Assembly: GCA_937973555.1 (NCBI GenBank)
Contig: CALJKL010000030.1
Span: 1-64,000 of the forward strand
Direction of reading: 5' to 3'
Length of the DNA: 64,000 bases
DNA from: an uncultured Flavobacteriales bacterium
GTDB taxonomy: Bacteria; Bacteroidota; Bacteroidia; Flavobacteriales; Weeksellaceae
The translations under genes and the position numbers were made by a program. Position 1 is the first letter of the stretch. Each line of letters opens with the position of its first letter. Positions 61,633 to 64,000 of this stretch are shown in pieces. The notes beneath the pieces were generated by a model. The model had not been told where the DNA came from. It saw nothing but the letters and a program-made list of their open reading frames with translations, and did not search any database.

Positions 61633-64000
61633 TTACTCTTCTAATCTTATATCAAGACCAAGACCTTGTAATTCGTGTAACAATACGTTGAAAGATTCTG
61701 GGATACCAGGTTCTGGCATTGCTTCCCCTTTAGCAATCGCTTCATACGTTTTCGCTCTTCCGATTACGTCGTCTGACTTCACGGTTAAGATTTCTCTCAA
61801 GATATTTGATGCTCCGAATGCTTCTAGAGCCCAAACCTCCATCTCTCCAAATCTCTGTCCACCGAACTGTGCTTTACCACCTAACGGTTGCTGAGTAATC
61901 AATGAATAAGGACCGATAGAACGTGCGTGCATCTTATCATCTACCATGTGACCTAGTTTCAACATATAAATAACCCCTACCGTTGCAGGCTGGGTAAAAC
62001 GTTCACCAGTACCACCATCATATAGGTAAGTATTACCATAGATAGGTAGACCTGCTTTCTCTGTGTACTCAGTAATTTGGTCTAATTCTGCTCCATCAAA
62101 GATTGGTGTAGCGAATTTCAATCCTAATTTTTTACCAGCCCATCCTAAAACAGTTTCGTAAATCTGACCGATGTTCATACGAGATGGTACCCCTAGTGGA
62201 TTCAATACAATATCTACCGGTGTTCCGTCTTCTAAGAACGGCATGTCTTCTTCTCTTACGATTCTAGACACGATACCTTTGTTACCGTGACGACCTGCCA
62301 TTTTATCTCCAACGTTCAGTTTACGTTTTTTAGCGATGTATACTTTAGCTAGTTTAATGATACCTGCTGGAAGCTCATCCCCGATAGAAATAGCATATTT
62401 CTCACGGTTTTTAACTCCTTGGATATCATTGTACTTGATTTTATAATTGTGAATTAATTGTTTAATCAATTCATTCTTCTCAGCATCCACAGTCCAATCA
62501 GAACCACTGATGTTTACATAATCTTCTACAGACTGAAGAAGTTTAAGAGTAAACTTCACCCCTTTTCCGATTACTTCTTCTTCTAAGTCGTTGCCAACTC
62601 CTTGAGAAGTTTTACCGTTTACAAGAGTGTTCAGTTTTTCAAGAAGGGTATTTCTTAATTCGTCGAATTGAGCTTTATATCTGTTTTCGATTTCTTCAAG
62701 TTTTAACTTTTCTTCTGTTCTCTTCTTCTTATCCTTGATGTTTCTTGAGAATAATTTTTTATCGATAACTACCCCTCTCAATGAAGAATCTGCTTTTAAA
62801 GAAGCATCTTTAACATCACCAGCTTTGTCCCCGAAGATTGCTCTTAATAGTTTTTCTTCCGGAGTTGGATCTGATTCCCCTTTAGGTGTAATTTTACCGA
62901 TCAAGATATCACCAGGCTTCACTTCTGCACCGATTCTGATCATACCATTTTCATCCAAGTCTTTAGTAGCCTCTTCAGAAACGTTAGGAATATCAGCGGT
63001 AAGTTCTTCCATACCTAGCTTGGTATCTCTTACTTCTAGAGAATACTCATCCACGTGGATAGAAGTAAACCAGTCTTCTCTTACTACTTTTTCGTTAATA
63101 ACGATCGCATCCTCGAAGTTATACCCTTTCCAAGGCATGAAGGCAACGGTAAGGTTTCTACCTAATGCCAATTCTCCTTTTTCAGTAGCATAACCATCAC
63201 ACAGCACTTGACCTTTCTCCACTTTGTCGCCTACTCTTACGTTTGGTCTCAAAGTAATGGTAGTAGATTGGTTGGTTTTTCTGAACTTGGTTAATTTATA
63301 CGTTTTAGTAGCAGATTCGAAGCTTACTAAATCTTCGTTTTCGCTTCTTTCGTATTTGATTACAATTTTGTCTGCATCTACATATTCTACAACACCATTT
63401 CCTTCAGCATTGATTAGAATTCTAGAATCAGCAGCCACTTGCTTTTCTAAACCAGTACCTACGATAGGAGCTTGTGGTTTTAACAATGGAACTGCCTGAC
63501 GCATCATGTTAGATCCCATCAAGGCACGGTTCGCATCATCATGCTCCAAGAAAGGAATCAATGATGCAGAAATCCCTGCAATCTGGTTTGGTGCAATATC
63601 CAATAAGTCTACCTGGTTAGGTTCTACCACAGGATAATCTCCGTCTAGACGGGCAATTACTCTATCAGTATTGAAAGTACCATCTTCCTTCAAATCTACG
63701 TTTGCCTGAGCAATGATTTTAGATTCTTCGTCTTCAGCATTTAAGTAAATAGGAGCAGCAGAGAAATCTACTTTTCCGTTTTCTACTTTTCTATATGGAG
63801 TTTCAATGAAACCTAATGTATTAATTTTTGCATAACATCCTAATGAAGAGATCAAACCGATGTTTGGTCCTTCCGGAGTTTCAATAGGACAAATTCTTCC
63901 ATAGTGTGTATGGTGAACGTCCCTTACCTCGAAACCTGCTCTTTCTCTTGATAAACCACCAGGCCCTAGTGCAGACAATCTTCTCTTGTGAGTGATTTCA
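61633..64000 (-). CDS. rpoB: RNA polymerase beta subunit (C-terminal part)
   Basis: About 789 C-terminal residues of the beta subunit. The reading frame stays open to the window edge (...[17 protein letters not shown] at the 64000 end), so the gene is cut there, not truncated. The segment [42 protein letters not shown] is the rifampicin-pocket and fork-loop region; MAGRHGNKG and the C-terminal [30 protein letters not shown] tail are present. It continues straight into rpoC. Confidence 0.98.
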   Translation of the reverse strand, partial: EITHKRRLSALGPGGLSRERAGFEVRDVHHTHYGRICPIETPEGPNIGLISSLGCYAKINTLGFIETPYRKVENGKVDFSAAPIYLNAEDEESKIIAQANVDLKEDGTFNTDRVIARLDGDYPVVEPNQVDLLDIAPNQIAGISASLIPFLEHDDANRALMGSNMMRQAVPLLKPQAPIVGTGLEKQVAADSRILINAEGNGVVEYVDADKIVIKYERSENEDLVSFESATKTYKLTKFRKTNQSTTITLRPNVRVGDKVEKGQVLCDGYATEKGELALGRNLTVAFMPWKGYNFEDAIVINEKVVREDWFTSIHVDEYSLEVRDTKLGMEELTADIPNVSEEATKDLDENGMIRIGAEVKPGDILIGKITPKGESDPTPEEKLLRAIFGDKAGDVKDASLKADSSLRGVVIDKKLFSRNIKDKKKRTEEKLKLEEIENRYKAQFDELRNTLLEKLNTLVNGKTSQGVGNDLEEEVIGKGVKFTLKLLQSVEDYVNISGSDWTVDAEKNELIKQLIHNYKIKYNDIQGVKNREKYAISIGDELPAGIIKLAKVYIAKKRKLNVGDKMAGRHGNKGIVSRIVREEDMPFLEDGTPVDIVLNPLGVPSRMNIGQIYETVLGWAGKKLGLKFATPIFDGAELDQITEYTEKAGLPIYGNTYLYDGGTGERFTQPATVGVIYMLKLGHMVDDKMHARSIGPYSLITQQPLGGKAQFGGQRFGEMEVWALEAFGASNILREILTVKSDDVIGRAKTYEAIAKGEAMPEPGIPESFNVLLHELQGLGLDIRLEE

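Noticed and set aside
1..64000. CRISPR array, rRNA operon or intact IS element
   Set aside because: No regular direct repeats with spacers, no rRNA sequence and no transposase ORF were seen in the window.

Overview
The window is chromosomal DNA from a low-GC Bacteroidota, most like the family Weeksellaceae (Chryseobacterium and relatives). The case rests on AT-rich composition, Bacteroidota-type -7 promoter elements (TAnnTTTG) before many genes, S16 with a long Ala/Glu tail, a class I RNR pair without ATP cones, and families typical of Flavobacteriia (DUF3467, DUF6341-like, DUF6427-like, DUF4241, DUF1573). Most genes are housekeeping. There is no CRISPR array, no rRNA operon, and no intact transposase or integrase.

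Layout. 1-760 is a GC-richer segment (about 51% in the first 180 bases, against about 30% in nearby glyA sequence). It carries a DUF84/YjjX NTPase and an unrecognised ORF that runs into the glyA terminator, so it is either transferred DNA or an assembly join. 815-5782 (minus): glyA, a DUF72 gene and the nrdB-nrdA operon. 6213-10682 (plus): a MacAB-like efflux operon (ATPase, two permeases, periplasmic adaptor). 10770-16737: acyltransferase, HD hydrolase, alpha/beta hydrolase, DUF4241 and valS. 16932-19966: DUF1573, PPK2, RNase P RNA (minus), and an ECF sigma factor with a membrane partner. 20003-24327 (minus): rpoN, asnS, rimM and rpsP. 24507-30621: SRPBCC protein, M3 peptidase, flippase-like protein, panD, HU, pdxH and YqgE. 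30747-42552: a class IV aminotransferase-fold protein lacking its lysine, START-like protein, class III aminotransferase, photolyase, DUF2147, an LtaS-like sulfatase, pssA, an exonuclease, FAH hydrolase, UspA, small membrane proteins, DUF3109 and MgtC. 42828-46383: two secreted paralogues (one fused to a probable seven-unit RCC1-like propeller), an ASCH-domain gene with a small partner, and tRNA-Cys. 46438-51751 (minus): folB and thrABC, with a newly noticed Thr/Ile-rich leader peptide upstream. 51904-57245: nadA, gmk, yicC, lpxK, an ENPP-type phosphodiesterase and DUF3467. 57333-64000 (minus): rpoC and the 3' part of rpoB.

The main new observations are the candidate thr attenuator leader peptide (51653-51751); a recurrent promoter layout in seven genes where the -7 element ends 4-5 nt before the ATG, implying leaderless mRNAs; the modular secreted pair at 42828-44989; the Lys-to-Arg change in the class IV aminotransferase homologue; the accessory cassette beside tRNA-Cys; and the foreign-looking left end. 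All function calls come from reading the sequence and recalling families. No database search was run.
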